Positions 63,343 through 64,000 of a DNA stretch of 64,000 nt are shown here, one piece after another. The stretch comes from Bostrychus sinensis. Lineage: Eukaryota > Chordata > Actinopteri > Gobiiformes > Eleotridae. The stretch is from positions 30,566,211 through 30,630,210 of the forward strand of contig CM036240.1 in NCBI GenBank assembly GCA_020698575.1. The letters run 5' to 3'. A program made the position numbers and the translations under genes. The notes under the pieces were generated by a model. That model searched no databases. It was not told the origin of the DNA and worked only from the letters and a program-made list of their open reading frames with translations. The stretch's first letter is position 1, and every line of letters starts with the position of its first letter.

Positions 63343-64000
63343 TCACACAATCTGTAGCACCCTGGTGCTCCTCCTGTTAGAAGTTTTATCAGCTGAAGAG
63401 TTACAGTCCAGGAGAAAAAGTTCCAGTTCAGCCTTGGACTTGGAAAAAATTGACCTAGATTTAGAAAGAACAGAAAAAAAGAACAAAATGTATTTTTATA
63501 TTTAGTACAGTATATTCTTGATGTAACAGAGTGAAACAATAGTCAGTTGTATTAACAGAGTTGGGCGTTACCTGAATGCACCTCCTGCTTCCTGAAAGAT
63601 CCATGTTTCTTGTTCATTTAGAGAAACCGTCTGAAAGTATAAAATAAATATTTTTCATTGATTGGACACAGTATGAAGTCAATGTTGTCAGTTGTCATTA
63701 GGTGCTGGGTTATTATTTGATTCTTTTAAGTTTAATTTAGTTTAAAACTTTGTAAAAAAATTATATTACATCTGTTAACAGCATAAACAGACAAAAAATA
63801 CAGTTTATTATTTTAGTTTATGGGGTAGCTAGCACATGTAACTGACATTAGAAATATCAGTTGACTCTGCTGAATTATCTCATAGGTATAAAAGTGAGTA
63901 TAAATTTGTACAAGCTAAACAATGTTAAACATGTAATAATAATAATATAAAATATAATATAGGTACTTACTTTTGTTAAAGTGTGAGTTGGAATAAATCT
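63343..64000 (-). CDS. 3' end of an unidentified spliced gene (partial)
   Basis: Three minus-strand segments have matching splice signals. The first runs from the window edge to 63971 with donor A|GTAAGTACC. Then comes a 340-nt intron ending TATACTTTCAG, a 59-nt exon (63572-63630) with donor CAG|GTAACG, a 117-nt intron ending CTAAATCTAG, and a last segment from 63454 to a TGA at 63343-63345. One frame stays open across all three: RFIPTHTLTK, TVSLNEQETWIFQEAGGAF and SIFSKSKAELELFLLDC, ending STRVLQIV. I do not recognise the protein. It may be a host gene or a transcribed repeat family. Upstream exons lie outside the window. Confidence 0.4.

Overview
The window looks like euchromatic DNA from a ray-finned (teleost) fish. 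The evidence is three teleost-type trace amine-associated receptor (TAAR) genes and a repeat population typical of fish: Rex3/RTE-like, L2-like, Rex1/CR1-like, Tx1-like and R2/R4-like LINEs, Gypsy and retrovirus-like fragments, hAT, Tc1 and TTAA-type DNA elements, and a tRNA-derived SINE. I cannot name the species.

The host genes are three closely related receptors, all on the minus strand, at 19-1059, 23085-24116 and 47164-48201. They form a tandem array whose flanks are duplicated too. Each has an unspliced open frame of 343-346 codons. In the first intracellular loop, each carries the same 66-nt stretch that begins with a GC splice donor, ends in a pyrimidine-rich AG acceptor and contains no stop. 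Removing it restores the normal TAAR loop. All three lack the aminergic Asp at 3.32 but have Asp at 5.42, which fits the teleost class III olfactory TAARs with non-classical amine recognition. A fourth copy of the 3' flank (about 29.6-30.88 kb) has no receptor beside it. A Gypsy fragment begins where the receptor should lie.

Layout: 0-2.5 kb, receptor A and its upstream flank. 2.5-14.3 kb, stacked repeats: a retrovirus-like gag/protease remnant, two hAT-type non-autonomous elements with 8-bp target duplications, a TIR element, a SINE and a TTAA MITE. 14.3-16 kb, an internally deleted Rex3-like LINE. 16.9-17.5 kb, two GC-rich minisatellites. 17.6-21.5 kb, a dispersed repeat split by a Jockey-group LINE. 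21.6-25.1 kb, receptor B unit. 25.2-26.5 kb, an R2/R4-like LINE remnant. 29.6-30.9 kb, the receptor-less flank. 30.9-33 kb, a Gypsy remnant. 33-37.3 kb, two LINEs joined by a 48-bp minisatellite. 37.4-40.06 kb, a young 5'-truncated Rex3-like insertion with one long open frame. 41-45.6 kb, a nearly full-length but frameshifted L2-like LINE. 45.6-51.6 kb, receptor C unit. 51.7-52.5 kb, an L1-type fragment. 55.3-58.3 kb, a Tx1-like LINE. 58.6-60.5 kb, a second copy of the 33.8-35.4 kb LINE carrying a 437-bp insertion. 61.7-62.6 kb, a truncated Tc1 element. 62.9-64 kb, the probable 3' end of an unidentified spliced gene on the minus strand.

Apart from the receptors and that last gene, nearly every coding signal here belongs to a mobile element, most of them broken. 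The receptors probably act as olfactory G-protein-coupled receptors. Their spacers have been lengthened by repeated element insertion. All alignments and matches were made by eye, so family names for transposons are recognition-level calls.
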